From Euonymus europaeus (Eukaryota; Streptophyta; Magnoliopsida; Celastrales; Celastraceae): DNA of 64,000 nt. How positions within the stretch are numbered: position 1 is the stretch's first letter; every line of letters starts with the position of its first letter. The stretch is from the NCBI GenBank assembly GCA_963580455.1, contig OY756967.1:9632501-9696500 (forward strand), read 5' to 3'. Below the pieces are notes generated by a model. The model did not search any database. It saw only the letters and a list, made by a program, of their open reading frames with translations, and was not told the origin of the DNA. Of the stretch, positions 23,748 to 36,249 are shown piece by piece. A program made the position numbers and the translations under genes.

Positions 23748-25825
23748 AGTATACACCGAGCAACTTTGATAGTCCGAAGTTGCTCAACTCTCTCTATGGA
23801 GGAGCTTTTAACGGTTTTTGTCCATTTGTCATAGAAAGTTGATGTTTTCACATAGAATAATCCTGGAAGCTCATTTTCGTAAAAATTAACATAGAAGAAC
23901 AATAAAAAGTATACACCGAGCAACTTTGATAGTCCGAAGTTGCTCAACTCTCTCTATGGAGGAGCTTTTAACGGTTTTTGTCCATTTTTCACAGAAAGTT
24001 GGTGTTTTGGAATCGAAATAATCCTGGAAGCCCATTTTCGTAAAATTTAACATAGAAGAACAATAAAAAGTATACACCGAGCAACTTTGATAGTCCGAAG
24101 TTGCTCAACTCTCTCTATGGAGGAGCTTTTAACGGTTTTTGTCCATTTGTCATAGAAAGTTGGTGTTTTGGAATCGAAATAATCCTGGAGGCCCATTTTC
24201 GTGAAATTTAACATAGAAGAACAATAAAAAGTATACACCGAGTAACTTTGATAGTCCGAAGTTGCTCAACTCTCTCTATGGAGGAGCTTCTATCGGTTTT
24301 TGTCCATTTGTCATAGAAAGTTGGTGTTTTGGCATCGAAATAACCCTGGCAGCTCATTTTCGTAAAATTTAACATAGAAGAACAATAAAAAGTGTACACC
24401 GAACAACTTTGATAGTCCGAAGTTGCTCAACTCTCTCTATGGAGGAGCTTTTAACGGTTTTTGTCCATTAGTCATAGAAAGTTGGTGTTTTGGCATCGAA
24501 ATAATCCTGGAAGCCCATTTTCGTAAAATTTAACATAGAAGAACAATAAAAAGTATACACCGAGCAACTTTGATAGTCCGAAGTTGTTCAACTCTCTCTA
24601 TGCAGGAGCTTTTATCGGTTTTTTTCCATTTGTCATAGAAAGTTGGTGTTTTCGCATCGAAATAATCCTGGAAGCTAATTTTCGTAAAATTTAACATAGA
24701 AAAACAATAAAAAGTATACACCGAGCAACTTTGATAGTCCGAAGTTGCTCAACTCTCTCTATGGAAGAGCTTTTAACCCTTTTTGTCCATTTGTCATAGA
24801 AAGTTGGTGTTTTGGCATCGAAATAACCCTGGCAGCTCATTTTCATAAAATTTGACATAGAAGAACATTAAAAAGTTTACATCGAGCAACTTTGATAGTC
24901 CGAAGTTGCTCAACTATCTCTATGGAGGAGCTTTTAATGGTTTTGTCCATTTGTCATAGAAAGTTGATGTTTTGTCATCGAAATAATCCTGGAAGCTCAT
25001 TTCGTAAAATTTAACATAGAAGAACAATAAAAAGTATACACCGAGCAACTTTGATAGTCAGAAGTTGGTCAACTCTCTCTATGGAGGAGCTTTTAACGGT
25101 TTTTGTCCATTTGTCATAGAAAGTTGGTGTTTTAGCATCGAAATAATCCTGGAAGCTCATTTTCGTAGAATTTAACATAGAAGAACAATAAAAAGTATAC
25201 ACCGAGCAACTTTGACAGTCCGAAGTTAATCAACTCTCTCTTTGGAGGAGCTTTTAGTCCATTTGTCCTAGAAAGTTGGTGTTTTGGCTTCGAAATAATC
25301 CGGGAAGCTCATTTTCGTCAAATTTAACATAGAAGAACAATAAAAAGTGTACACCGAGCAACTTTGATAGTCCGAAGTTGCTCTACTCTCTCTATGGAGG
25401 AGCTTTTAACGGTTTTGTCCATTTTTCATGGAAAGTTAATGTTTTGGCATCGAAATAACCCTGGAAATTCATTTTCGTATAATCCAACATAGAAGAACAA
25501 TAAAAAGTGTACACCGAGCAACTTTGATTGTCCGAAGTTGCTCTGCTCTCTCTATGGAGGAGCTTTTAACGGTTTTGTCCATTTATCATAGAAAGTTGCT
25601 GTTTTGGCATCGCAATAATCTTGGAAGCTTATACTCATAAAATTTGACATAGAAGAACAATAAAACGTGTACACCGAGCATCTTTGATGGTCCGAAGTTG
25701 CTCAACTCTCTTTATGGAGGAGCTTTTCAAGGTATTGTCCATTTGTCATAGAAAGTTGGTCCTTTGCCATCGAAATAATATTGGAAGCGTATACTTATAA
25801 AATTTGACATAGAAAAAAATTAAAA
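23748..25825 (+). repeat. HOR-1 unit, 13 monomers, with several fusions
   Basis: Order E F F (G/H) I J K L M (N/O) P' Q (C/D). The N/O monomer (25,194-25,345) is only 152 bp because bases are missing where GCTTTTAACGGTTTTGTCC should be. The final monomer (25,666-25,825) starts as C (GAGCATCTTTGATGGTCCG) and continues as D (CTCTTTATGG, TTTTCAAGG), removing one unit. Confidence 0.83.
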
Positions 25826-26947
25826 AGTATACACCGAGCAACTTTGATAGTCCGAAGTTGCTCAACTCTCTCTATGGAGGAGCTTTTAACGGTTTTTGTC
25901 CATTTGTCATAGAAAGTTGATGTTTTCACATAGAATAATCCTGGAAGCTCATTTTCGTAAAAATTAACATAGAAGAACAATAAAAAGTATACACCGAGTA
26001 ACTTTGATAGTCCGAAGTTGCTCAACTCTCTCTATGGAGGAGCTTCTATCGGTTTTTTTCCATTTGTCATAGAAAGTTGGTGTTTTCGCATCGAAATAAT
26101 CCTGGAAGCTAATTTTCTTAAAATTTAACATAGAAGAACAATAAAAAGTATACACCGAGCAACTTTTATAGTCCGAAGTTGCTCAACTCTCTCTATGGAG
26201 GAGCTTTTAACCGTTTTTGTCCATTTGTCCTAGAAAGTTGGTGTTTTGGCTTCGAAATAATCCCGGAAGCTCATTTTCGTAAAATTTAACATAGAAGAAC
26301 AATAAAAAGTGTACACCGAGCAACTTTGATAGTCCGAAGTTGCTCTACTCTCTCTATGGAGGAGCTTTTAACGGTTTTGTACATTTTTCATGGAAAGTTA
26401 ATGTTTTGGCATCGAAATAATATTGGAAGCTTATACTCGTAAAATTTGACTTAGTAGAATAATATAAAGTGTACACCGAGCAACTTTGATTGTCCGAAGT
26501 TGCTCTGCTCTCTCTATGGAGGAGCTTTTAACGGTTTTGTCCATTTGTCATAGAAAGTTGCTGTTTTGGCATCGCAATAATCTTGGAAGCTTATACTCAT
26601 AAAATTTGACATAGAAGAACAATAAAACGTGTACACCGAGCATCTTTGATGGTCCGAAATTGGTCAACTCTATCTACGAAGGAGCTTTTAACTATTTTCT
26701 CTATTTGTCATAGAAACTTGGGATTTTGGCATCGAAATAATCTAGGAAGCTTATACTCATAAAATTTGACATAGAAGAACAATAAAAAGTGTACACCGAG
26801 CAACTTTGATGTTCCGAAGTTGCTCAACTCTCTTTATGGAGGAGCTTTTCAAGGTATTGTCCATTTGTCATAGAAAGTTGGTCCTTTGCCATCGAAATAA
26901 TATTGGAAGCGTATACTTATAAAATTTGACATAGAAAAAAATTAAAA
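25826..26947 (+). repeat. HOR-1 unit, collapsed to 7 monomers (1,122 bp)
   Basis: Order E G (H/O) P Q C D, the shortest unit seen. The monomer at 26,147-26,307 has an H left half (ACTTTTATAGTCC, AACCGTTTTTG) and an O right half (GTCCTAG, GGCTTCG, AATCCCGG). This links H directly to P and removes I to N. Confidence 0.85.
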
Positions 26948-29900
26948 AGTATACACCGAGCAACTTTGATAGTCCGAAGTTGCTCAACTCTCTCTATGGA
27001 GGAGCTTTTAACGGTTTTTGTCCATTTGTCATAGAAAGTTGATGTTTTCACATAGAATAATACTGGAAGCTCATTTTCGTAAAATTTAACATAGAAGAAC
27101 AATAAAAAGTATACACCGAGCAACTTTGATAGTCCGAAGTTGCTCAACTCTCTCTATGGAGGAGCTTTTAACGGTTTTTGTCCATTTGTCATAGAAAGTT
27201 GGTGTTTTGGAATCGAAATAATCCTGGAAGCCCATTTTCGTAAAATTTAACATAGAAGAACAATAAAAAGTATACACCGAGTAACTTTGATAGTCCGAAG
27301 TTGCTCAACTCTCTCTATGGAGGAGCTTCTATCGGTTTTTTTCCATTTGTCATAAAAAGTTGGTGTTTTCGCATCGAAATAATCCTGGAAGCTAATTTTC
27401 GTAAAATTTAACATAGAAGAACAATAAAAAGTATACACCGAGCAACTTTGATAGTCCGAAGTTGCTCAACTCTCTCTATGGAGGAGCTTTTAACCGTTTT
27501 TGTCCATTTGTCATAGAAAGTTGGTGTTTTGGCATCGAAATAAGCCTGGCAGCTCATTTTCGTAAAATTTAACTCAGAAGAACAATAAAAAGTGTACACC
27601 GAACAACTTTGATAGTCCGAAGTTGCTCAACTCTCTCTATGGAGGAGCTTTTAACGGTTTTTGTCCATTTGTCATAGAAAGTTGGTGTTTTGGAATCGAA
27701 ATAATCTTGGAAGCCCATTTTCGTAAAATTTAACATAGAAGAACAATAAAAAGTATACACCGAGTAACTTTGATAGTCCGAAGTTGCTCAACTCTCTCTA
27801 TGGAGGAGCTTCTATCGGTTTTTTTCCATTTGTCATAAAAAGTTGGTGTTTTCGCATCGAAATAATCCTGGAAGCTAATTTTCGTAAAATTTAACATAGA
27901 AGAACAATAAAAAGTATACACCGAGAAACTTTGATAGTCCGAAGTTGCTCAACTCTCTCTATGGAGGATCTTTTAACCGTTTTTGTCCATTTGTCATAGA
28001 AAGTTAGTGTTTTGGCATCGAAATAACCCTGGCAGCTCATTTTCGTAAAATTTAACATAGAAGAACAATAAAAAGTGTACACCGAACAACTTTGATAGTC
28101 CGAAGTTGCTCAACTCTCTCTATGGAGGAGCTTTTAACGGTTTTTGTCCATTTGTCATAGAAAGTTGGTGTTTTGGCATCGAAATAATCCTGGAAGCCCA
28201 TTTTCGTAAAATTTAACATAGAAAAACAATAAAAAGTATACACCGAGCAACTTTGATAGTCCGAAGTTGCTCAACTCTCTCTATGCAGGAGCTTTTATCG
28301 GTTTTTTTCCATTTCTCATAGAAAGTTGGTGTTTTCGCATCGAAATAATCCTGGAAGCTAATTTTCGTAAAATTTAACATAGAAAAACAATAAAATGTAT
28401 ATACCGAGCAACTTTGATAGTCCGAAGTTGCTCAACTCTCTCTATGGAGGAGCTTTTAACCGTTTTTGTCCATTTGTCATAGAAAGTTGGTGTTTTGGCA
28501 TCGAAATAACCCTGGCAGCTCATTTTCATAAAATTTGACATAGAAGAACATTAAAAAGTTTACATCGAGCAACTTTGATAGTCCGAAGTTGCTCAACTAT
28601 CTCTATGGAGGAGCTTTTAATGGTTTTGTCCATTTTTCATAGAAAGTTGATGTTTTGTCATCGAAATAATCCTGGAAGCTCATTTCGTAAAATTTAACAT
28701 AGAAGAACAATAAAAAGTATACACCGAGCAACTTTGATAGTCCGAAGTTGGTCAACTCTCTCTATGAAGGAGCTTTTAACGGTTTTTGTCCATTTGTCAC
28801 AGAAAGTTGGTGTTTTCGCATCGAAATAATCCTGGAAGCTCATTTTCGTAGAATTTAACATAGAAGAACAATAAAAAGTATATACCGAGCAACTTTGACA
28901 GTCCGAAGTTGCTCAACTATCTCTATGGAGGAGCTTTTAATGGTTTTGTCCATTTGTCATAGAAAGTTGATGTTTTGTCATCGAAATAATCCTGGAAGCT
29001 CATTTCGTAAAATTTAATATAGAAGAACAATAAAAAGTATACACCGAGCAACTTTGATAGTCCGAAGTTGGTCAACTCTCTCTATGGAGGAGCTTTTAAC
29101 GGTTTTTGTCCATTTGTCATAGAAAGTTGGTGTTTTCGCATCGAAATAATCCTGGAAGCTCATTTTCGTAGAATTTAACATAGAAGAACAATAAAAAGTA
29201 TACACCGAGCAACTTTGACAGTCCGAAGTTGCTCAACTATCTCTATGGAGGAGCTTTTAATGGTTTTGTCCATTTGTCATAGAAAGTTGATGTTTTGTCA
29301 TCGAAATAATCCTGGAAGCTCATTTCGTAAAATTTAACATAGAAGAACAATAAAAAGTATACACCGAGCAACTTTGATAGTCCGAAGTTGGTCAACTCTC
29401 TCTATGGAGGAGCTTTTAACGGTTTTTGTCCATTTGTCATAGAAAGTTGGTGTTTTCGCATCGAAATAATCCTGGAAGCTCATTTTCGTAAAATTTAACA
29501 TAGAAGAACAATAAAAAGTATACACCGAGCAACTTTGATAGTCCGAAGTTGGTCAACTCTCTCTATGGAGGAGCTTTTAACGGTTTTTGTCCATTTGTCA
29601 TAGAAAGTTGGTGTTTTCGCATCGAAATAATCCTGGAAGCTCATTTTCGTAGAATTTAACATAGAAGAACAATAAAAAGTATACACCGAGCAACTTTGAC
29701 AGTCCGAAGTTGCTCAACTATCTCTATGGAGGAGCTTTTAATGGTTTTGTCCATTTGTCATAGAAAGTTGATGTTTTGTCATCGAAATAATCCTGGAAGC
29801 TCATTTCGTAAAATTTAACATAGAAGAACAATAAAAAGTATACACCGAGCAACTTTGATAGTCCGAAGTTGGTCAACTCTCTCTATGGAGGATCTTTTAA

Positions 29901-32564
29901 CGGTTTTTGTCCATTTGTCATAGAAAGTTGGTGTTTTCGCATCGAAATAATCCTGGAAGCTCATTTTCGTAGAATTTAACATAGAAGAACAATAAAAAGT
30001 ATACACCGAGCAACTTTGATAGTCCGAAGTTGCTCAACTCTCTCTATGGAGGAGCTTTTAACGGTTTTTGTCCATTTGTCATAGAAAGTTGGTGTTTTGG
30101 AATCGAAATAATCTTGGAAGCCCATTTTCGTAAAATTTAACATAGAAGAACAATAAAAAGTATACACCGAGTAACTTTGATAGTCCGAAGTTGCTCAACT
30201 CTCTCTATGGAGGAGCTTCTATCGGTTTTTTTCCATTTGTCATAAAAAGTTGGTGTTTTCGCATCGAAATAATCCTGGAAGCTAATTTTCGTAAAATTTA
30301 ACATAGAAGAACAATAAAAAGTATACACCGAGAAACTTTGATAGTCCGAAGTTGCTCAACTCTCTCTATGGAGGATCTTTTAACCGTTTTTGTCCATTTG
30401 TCATAGAAAGTTGGTGTTTTGGCATCGAAATAACCCTGGCAGCTCATTTTCGTAAAATTTAACATAGAAGAACAATAAAAAGTGTACACCGAACAACTTT
30501 GATAGTCCGAAGTTGCTCAACTCTCTCTATGAAGGAGCTTTTAACGGTTTTTGTCCATTTGTCATAGAAAGTTGGTGTTTTGTCATCGAAATAATCCTGG
30601 AAGCCCATTTTCGTAAAATTTAACATAGAAAAACAATAAAAAGTATACACCGAGCAACTTTGATAGTCCGAAGTTGCTCAACTCTCTCTATGCAGGAGCT
30701 TTTATCGGTTTTTTTCCATTTATCATAGAAAGTTGGTGTTTTCGCATCGAAATAATCCTGGAAGCTAATTTTCGTAAAATTTAACATAGAAAAACAATAA
30801 AATGTATATACCGAGCAACTTTGATAGTCCGAAGTTGCTCAACTCTCTCTATGGAGGAGCTTTTAACCGTTTTTGTCCATTTGTCATAGAAAGTTGGTGT
30901 TTTGGCATCGAAATAACCCTGGCAGCTCATTTTCATAAAATTTGACATAGAAGAACATTAAAAAGTTTACATCGAGCAACTTTGATAGTCCGAAGTTGCT
31001 CAACTATCTCTATGGAGGAGCTTTTAATGGTTTTGTCCATTTTTCATAGAAAGTTGATGTTTTGTCATCGAAATAATCCTGGAAGCTCATTTCGTAAAAT
31101 TTAACATAGAAGAACAATAAAAAGTATACACCGAGCAACTTTGATAGTCCGAAGTTGGTCAACTCTCTCTATGGAGGAGCTTTTAACGGTTTTTGTCCAT
31201 TTGTCATAGAAAGTTGGTGTTTTCGCATCGAAATAATCCTGGAAGCTCATTTTCGTAGAATTTAACATAGAAGAACAATAAAAAGTATACACCGAGCAAC
31301 TTTGACAGTCCGAAGTTGCTCAACTATCTCTATGGAGGAGCTTTTAATGGTTTTGTCCATTTGTCATAGAAAGTTGATGTTTTGTCATCGAAATAATCCT
31401 GGAAGCTCATTTCGTAAAATTTAACATAGAAGAACAATAAAAAGTATACACCGAGCAACTTTGATAGTCCGAAGTTGGTCAACTCTCTCTATGGAGGAGC
31501 TTTTAACGGTTTTTGTCCATTTGTCATAGAAAGTTGGTGTTTTCGCATCGAAATAATCCTGGAAGCTCATTTTCGTAGAATTTAACATAGAAGAACAATA
31601 AAAAGTATACACCGAGCAACTTTGACAGTCCGAAGTTGATCAACTCTCTCTTTGGAGGAGCTTTTAACGGTTTTTGTCCATTTGTCATAGAAAGTTGGTG
31701 TTTTCGCATCGAAATAATCCTGGAAGCTCATTTTCGTAAAATTTAACATTGAAGAACAATAAAAAGTTTACACCGAGCAACTTTGACAGTCCGAAGTTGC
31801 ACAACTCTCCCTTTGGAGGAGCTTTTAACGGTTTTTTCCATTTGTCCTAGAAAGTTGGTGTTTTGGCTTCGAAATAATCCTGGAAGCTCATTTTCGTAAA
31901 ATTTAACATAGAAGAACAATAAAAAGTGTACACCGAGCAACTTTGATAGTCCGAAGTTGCTCTACCCTCTCTTTGGAGGAGCTTTTAACGGTTTTGTCCA
32001 TTTTTCATAGAAAGTTAATGTTTTGGCATCGAAATAATATTGGAAGCTTATACTCGTAAAATTTGACTAAGTAGAATAATATAAAGTGTACACCGAGCAA
32101 CTTTGATTGTCCGAAGTTGCTCTGCTCTCTCTATGGAGGAGCTTTTAACGGTTTTGTCCATTTGTCATAGAATGTTTCTGTTTTGGCATCGCAATAATCT
32201 TGAAAGCTTATACTCATAAAATTTGACATAGAAAAACAATAAAACGTGTACACCGAGCATCTTAGATGGTCCGAAATTGGTCAACTCTATCTACGAAGGA
32301 GCTTTTAACTATTTTCTCTATTTGTCATAGAAACTTGGGATTTTTGCATCGAAATAATCTAGGAAGCTTATACTCATAAAATTTGACATAGAAGAACAAT
32401 AAAAAGTGTACACCGAGCAACTTTGATGTTCCGAAGTTGCTCAACTCTCTTTATGGAGGAGCTTTTCAAGGTATTGTCTATTTGTCATAGAAAGTTGGTC
32501 CTTTGCCATCGAAATAATATTGGAAGCGTATACTTATAAAATTTGACATAGAAAAAAATTAAAA
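26948..32564 (+). repeat. HOR-1 expanded unit, 35 monomers (5,617 bp)
   Basis: Order E F G H, F G H I J K, L M L M L M M L M, F G H I J K, L M L M, N O P Q C D. The F G H I J K block occurs at 27,591-28,556 and again at 29,998-30,963, offset 2,407 bp, with shared private variants (GAGAAACTTTGATAG, GGAGGATCTTTTAACC, AAATGTATATACC). The length comes from local L/M dimer growth plus one larger duplication. Confidence 0.86.
28557..29997 (+). repeat. L/M 320-bp dimer expansion
   Basis: Nine monomers, L M L M L M M L M, with starts at 28,557, 28,716, 28,877, 29,036, 29,197, 29,356, 29,517, 29,678 and 29,837. L is 159 bp and M 161 bp, so the dimer is 320 bp. L has CAACTATCTCT, TTAATGGTTTTG and TTTTGTCATCG; M has GTTGGTCAACTC and TTTTCGCATCG. 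Later L copies begin with the N-type loop GACAGTCCG, suggesting they came from an M-N or M-L junction. A two-copy version follows at 30,964 to about 31,604. Confidence 0.88.
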
Positions 32565-34650
32565 AGTATACACCGAGCAACTTTGATAGTCCGAAGTTGC
32601 TCAACTCTCTCTATGGAGGAGCTTTTAACGGTTTTTGTCCATTTGTCATAGAAAGTTGATGTTTTCACATAGAATAATCCTGGAAGCTCATTTTCGTAAA
32701 ATTTAACATAGAAGAACAATAAAAAGTATACACCGAGCAACTTTGATAGTCCGAAGTTGCTCAACTCTCTCTATGGAGGAGCTTTTAACGGTTTTTGTCC
32801 ATTTGTCATAGAAAGTTGGTGTTTTGGAATCGAAATAATCCTGGAAGCCCATTTTCGTAAAATTTAACATAGAAGAACAATAAAAAGTATACACCGAGTA
32901 ACTTTGATAGTCCGAAGTTGCTCAACTCTCTCTATGGAGGAGCTTCTATCGGTTTTTTTCCATTTGTCATAAAAAGTTGGTGTTTTCGCATCGAAATAAT
33001 CCTGGAAGCTAATTTTCGTAAAATTTAACATAGAAGAACAATAAAAAGTATACACCGAGCAACTTTGATAGTCCGAAGTTGCTCAACTCTCTCTATGGAG
33101 GAGCTTTTAACCGTTTTTGTCCATTTGTCATAGAAAGTTGGTGTTTTGGCATCGAAATAACCCTGGCAGCTCATTTTCGTAAAATTTAACATAGAAGAAC
33201 AATAAAAAGTGTACACCGAACAACTTTGATAGTCCGAAGTTGCTCAACTCTCTCTATGGAGGAGCTTTTAACGGTTTTTGTCCATTTGTCATAGAAAGTT
33301 GGTGTTTTGGCATCGAAATAATCCTGGAAGCCCATTTTCGTAAAATTTAACATAGAAGAACAATAAAAAGTATACACCGAGCAACTTTGATAGTCCGAAG
33401 TTGCTCAACTCTCTCTATGCAGGAGCTTTTATCGGTTTTTTTCCATTTGCCATAGAAAGTTGGTGTTTTCGCATCGAAATAATCCTGGAAGCTAATTTTC
33501 GTAAAATTTAACATAGAAAAACAATAAAAAGTATATACCGAGCAACTTTGATAGTCCGAAGTTGCTCAACTCTCTCTATGGAGGAGCTTTTAACCGTTTT
33601 TGTCCATTTGTCATAGAAAGTTGGTGTTTTGGCATCGAAATAACCCTGGCAGCTCATTTTCATGAAATTTGACATAGAAGAACATTAAAAAGTTTACATC
33701 GAGCAACTTTGATAGTCCGAAGTTGCTCAACTATCTCTATGGAGGAGCTTTTAATGGTTTTGTCCATTTGTCATAGAAAGTTGATGTTTTGTCATCGAAA
33801 TAATCCTGGAAGCTCATTTCGTAAAATTTAACATAGAAGAACAATAAAAAGTATACACCGAGCAACTTTGATAGTCCGAAGTTGGTCAACTCTCTCTATG
33901 GAGGAGCTTTTAACGGTTTTTGTCCATTTGTCATAGAAAGTTGGTGTTTTCGCATCGAAATAATCCTGGAAGCTCATTTTCGTAGAATTTAACATAGAAG
34001 AACAATAAAAAGTATACACCGAGCAACTTTGACAGTCCGAAGTTGATCAACTCTCTCTTTGGAGGTGCTTTTAACGGTTTTGTCCATTTGTCCTAGAAAG
34101 TTGGTGTTTTGGCTTCGAAATAATCCTGGAAGCTCATTTTCGTAAAATTTAACATAGAAGAACAATAAAAAGTGCACACCGAGCAACTTTGACAGTCCGA
34201 AGTTGCTCTGCTCTCTCTATGGAGGAGCTTTTAACGGTTTTGTCCATTTGTCATAGAATGTTTCTGTTTTGGCATCGCAATAATCTTGGAAGCTTATACT
34301 CATAAAATTTGACATAGAAAAACAATAAAACGTGTACACCGAGAATCTAAGATGGTCCAAAATTGGTCAACTCTATCTACGAAGGAGCTTTTAACTATTT
34401 TCTCTATTTGTCATAGAAACTTGGGATTTTGGCATCGAAATAATCTAGGAAGCTTATACTCATAAAATTTGACATAGAAGAACAATAAAAAGTGTACACA
34501 GAGCAACTTTGATGTTCCGAAGTTGCTCAACTCTCTTTATGGAGGAGCTTTTCAAGGTATTGTCCATTTGTCATAGAAAGTTGATGTTTTGTCATCAAAA
34601 TAATCCTGGAAGCTCATTTTCGTAAAATTTAACATAGAAGAACAATAAAA
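32565..34650 (+). repeat. HOR-1 unit, 13 monomers, last before the transition
   Basis: Order E F G H I J K L M (N/O) Q C (D/L). The N/O fusion at about 34,012 joins AGTTGATCAACT to GTCCTAG/GGCTTCG. P is absent, and the final monomer begins as D (GATGTTCCG, TTTTCAAGGTAT) but ends as L (GTTGATGTTTTGTCATC). Confidence 0.83.
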
Positions 34651-36249
34651 AGTATACACCGAGCAACTTTGATAGTCCGAAGTTGCTCAACTCTCTCTAT
34701 GGAGGAGCTTTTAACGGTTTTTGTCCATTTGTCATAGAAAGTTGGTGTTTTCGAATCGAAATAATCCTGGAAGCTCATTTTCGTAGAATTTAACATAGAA
34801 GAACAATAAAAAGTATACACCGAGCAACTTTGACAGTCCGAAGTTGATCAACTCTCTCTTTGGAGGAGCTTTTAACGGTTTTTTTCCATTTGTCATAGAA
34901 AGTTGGTGTTTTCGCATCGAAATAATCCTGGAAGCTCATTTTCGTAAAATTTAACATAGAAGAACAATAAAAAGTTTACACCGAGCAACTTTGACAGTCC
35001 GAAGTTGCACAACTCTCTCTTTGGAGGAGCTTTTAACGGTTTTGTCCATTTGTCCTAGAAAGTTGATGTTTTGGCTTCGAAATAATCCTGAAGCTCAATT
35101 TCTTAAAATTTAACATAGAAGAACAAAAAAAAGTGTACACCGAGCAACTTTGATAGTCCGAAGTTGCTCTACTCTCTATGGAGGAGCTTTTAACGGTTTT
35201 GTCCATTTTTCATAGAAAGTTAATGTTTTGGCATCGAAATAATATTGGAATCTTAAACTCATAAAATTTGACTTAGTAGAATAATATAAAGTGTACACCG
35301 AGCAACTTTGATTGTCTGAAGTTGCTCTACTCTCTCTATGGAGGAGCTTTTAACGGTTTTGTCCTTTTGTCATAGAAAGTTGGTGTTTTGGCATCGAAAT
35401 AACCCTGGAAGCTCATTTTCGTAAAATTTAACATAAAAGAACAATAAAAAGTGTACACCGAGCAACTTTGATGGTCCGAAGTTGCTCAACTCTCTCTTTG
35501 GAGGAGCTTTTAACGGTTTTGTCCATTTGTCATAGAAAGTTGGTGTTTTGGCATTGAAACAAACCTGGAAGCTCATTTTCATAAAATTTAACATAGAAGA
35601 ACAATAAAAAGTGTACACCGAGCAACTTTGATTGTCCGAAGTTTCTCAACTCTCTCTATGGAGGAGCTTTTAACGGTTTTGTCCATTTATCATAGAAAGT
35701 TGTTGTTTCGGCATCGAAATAATCTTGGCAGCATATACTCATAAAATTTGACATATAAGAACAATAAAACGTGTACACCGAGCATCTTTGATGATCCGAA
35801 ATTGGTCAACTCTCTCTATGAAGGAGCTTTTAACAGTTTTCTCCATTTGTCATAGACACTTGGGATTTTGGCATCGAAATAATCTAGGAAGCGTATACTC
35901 ATAAAATTTGACATAGAAGAACAATAAAAAGTATAGACCGAGCAACTTTGATGTTCCGAAGTTGCTCAACTCCCTCTCTGGAGGAGCTTTTCAAGGTATT
36001 GTCCATTTGTCATAGAAAGTAGGTCTTTTGCCATCGAAATAATCCTGGAAGCTCATTTTCGTAAAATTTGACTTAGTAGAATAATATAAAGTGTACATCG
36101 AGCAACTTTGATAGTCCGAAGTTGCTCAACTATCTCTATGGAGGAGCTTTTAATGGTTTTGTCCATTTGTCATAGAAAGTTGATGTTTGGTCATCGAAAT
36201 AATCCTGGAAGCTCATTTTCGTAAAATTTAACATAGAAGAACAATAAAA
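34651..36249 (+). repeat. Transition block between HOR families 1 and 2
   Basis: It begins as M N O P (34,651 onward), as in family 1, but with private changes (TTCGAATCG in M, AATCCTGAAGC in O). It then runs through monomers resembling those near 2,090-2,900 and 3,850-4,650 in the left flank, and C-, D- and L-like units. Homogeneity with either neighbour is lower, as expected at the edge between separately homogenised domains. Confidence 0.7.

Larger units (their letters stand above)
5936..34650 (+). repeat. Higher-order repeat family 1 domain
   Basis: Here the types follow a recurring order, E F G H I J K L M N O P Q C D. The D-to-next-unit junction, recognised by a GAAAAAAATTAAAA tail followed by AGTATACACC, falls at 5,936, 8,181, 10,588, 13,315, 16,042, 18,129, 20,697, 23,748, 25,826, 26,948 and 32,565. 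The intervals are 14, 15, 17, 17, 13, 16, 19, 13, 7 and 35 monomers, and the last unit ends in a D/L fusion at 34,650 (13 monomers). Each interval differs from the 15-mer by whole monomers, so register is kept throughout. Confidence 0.88.
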
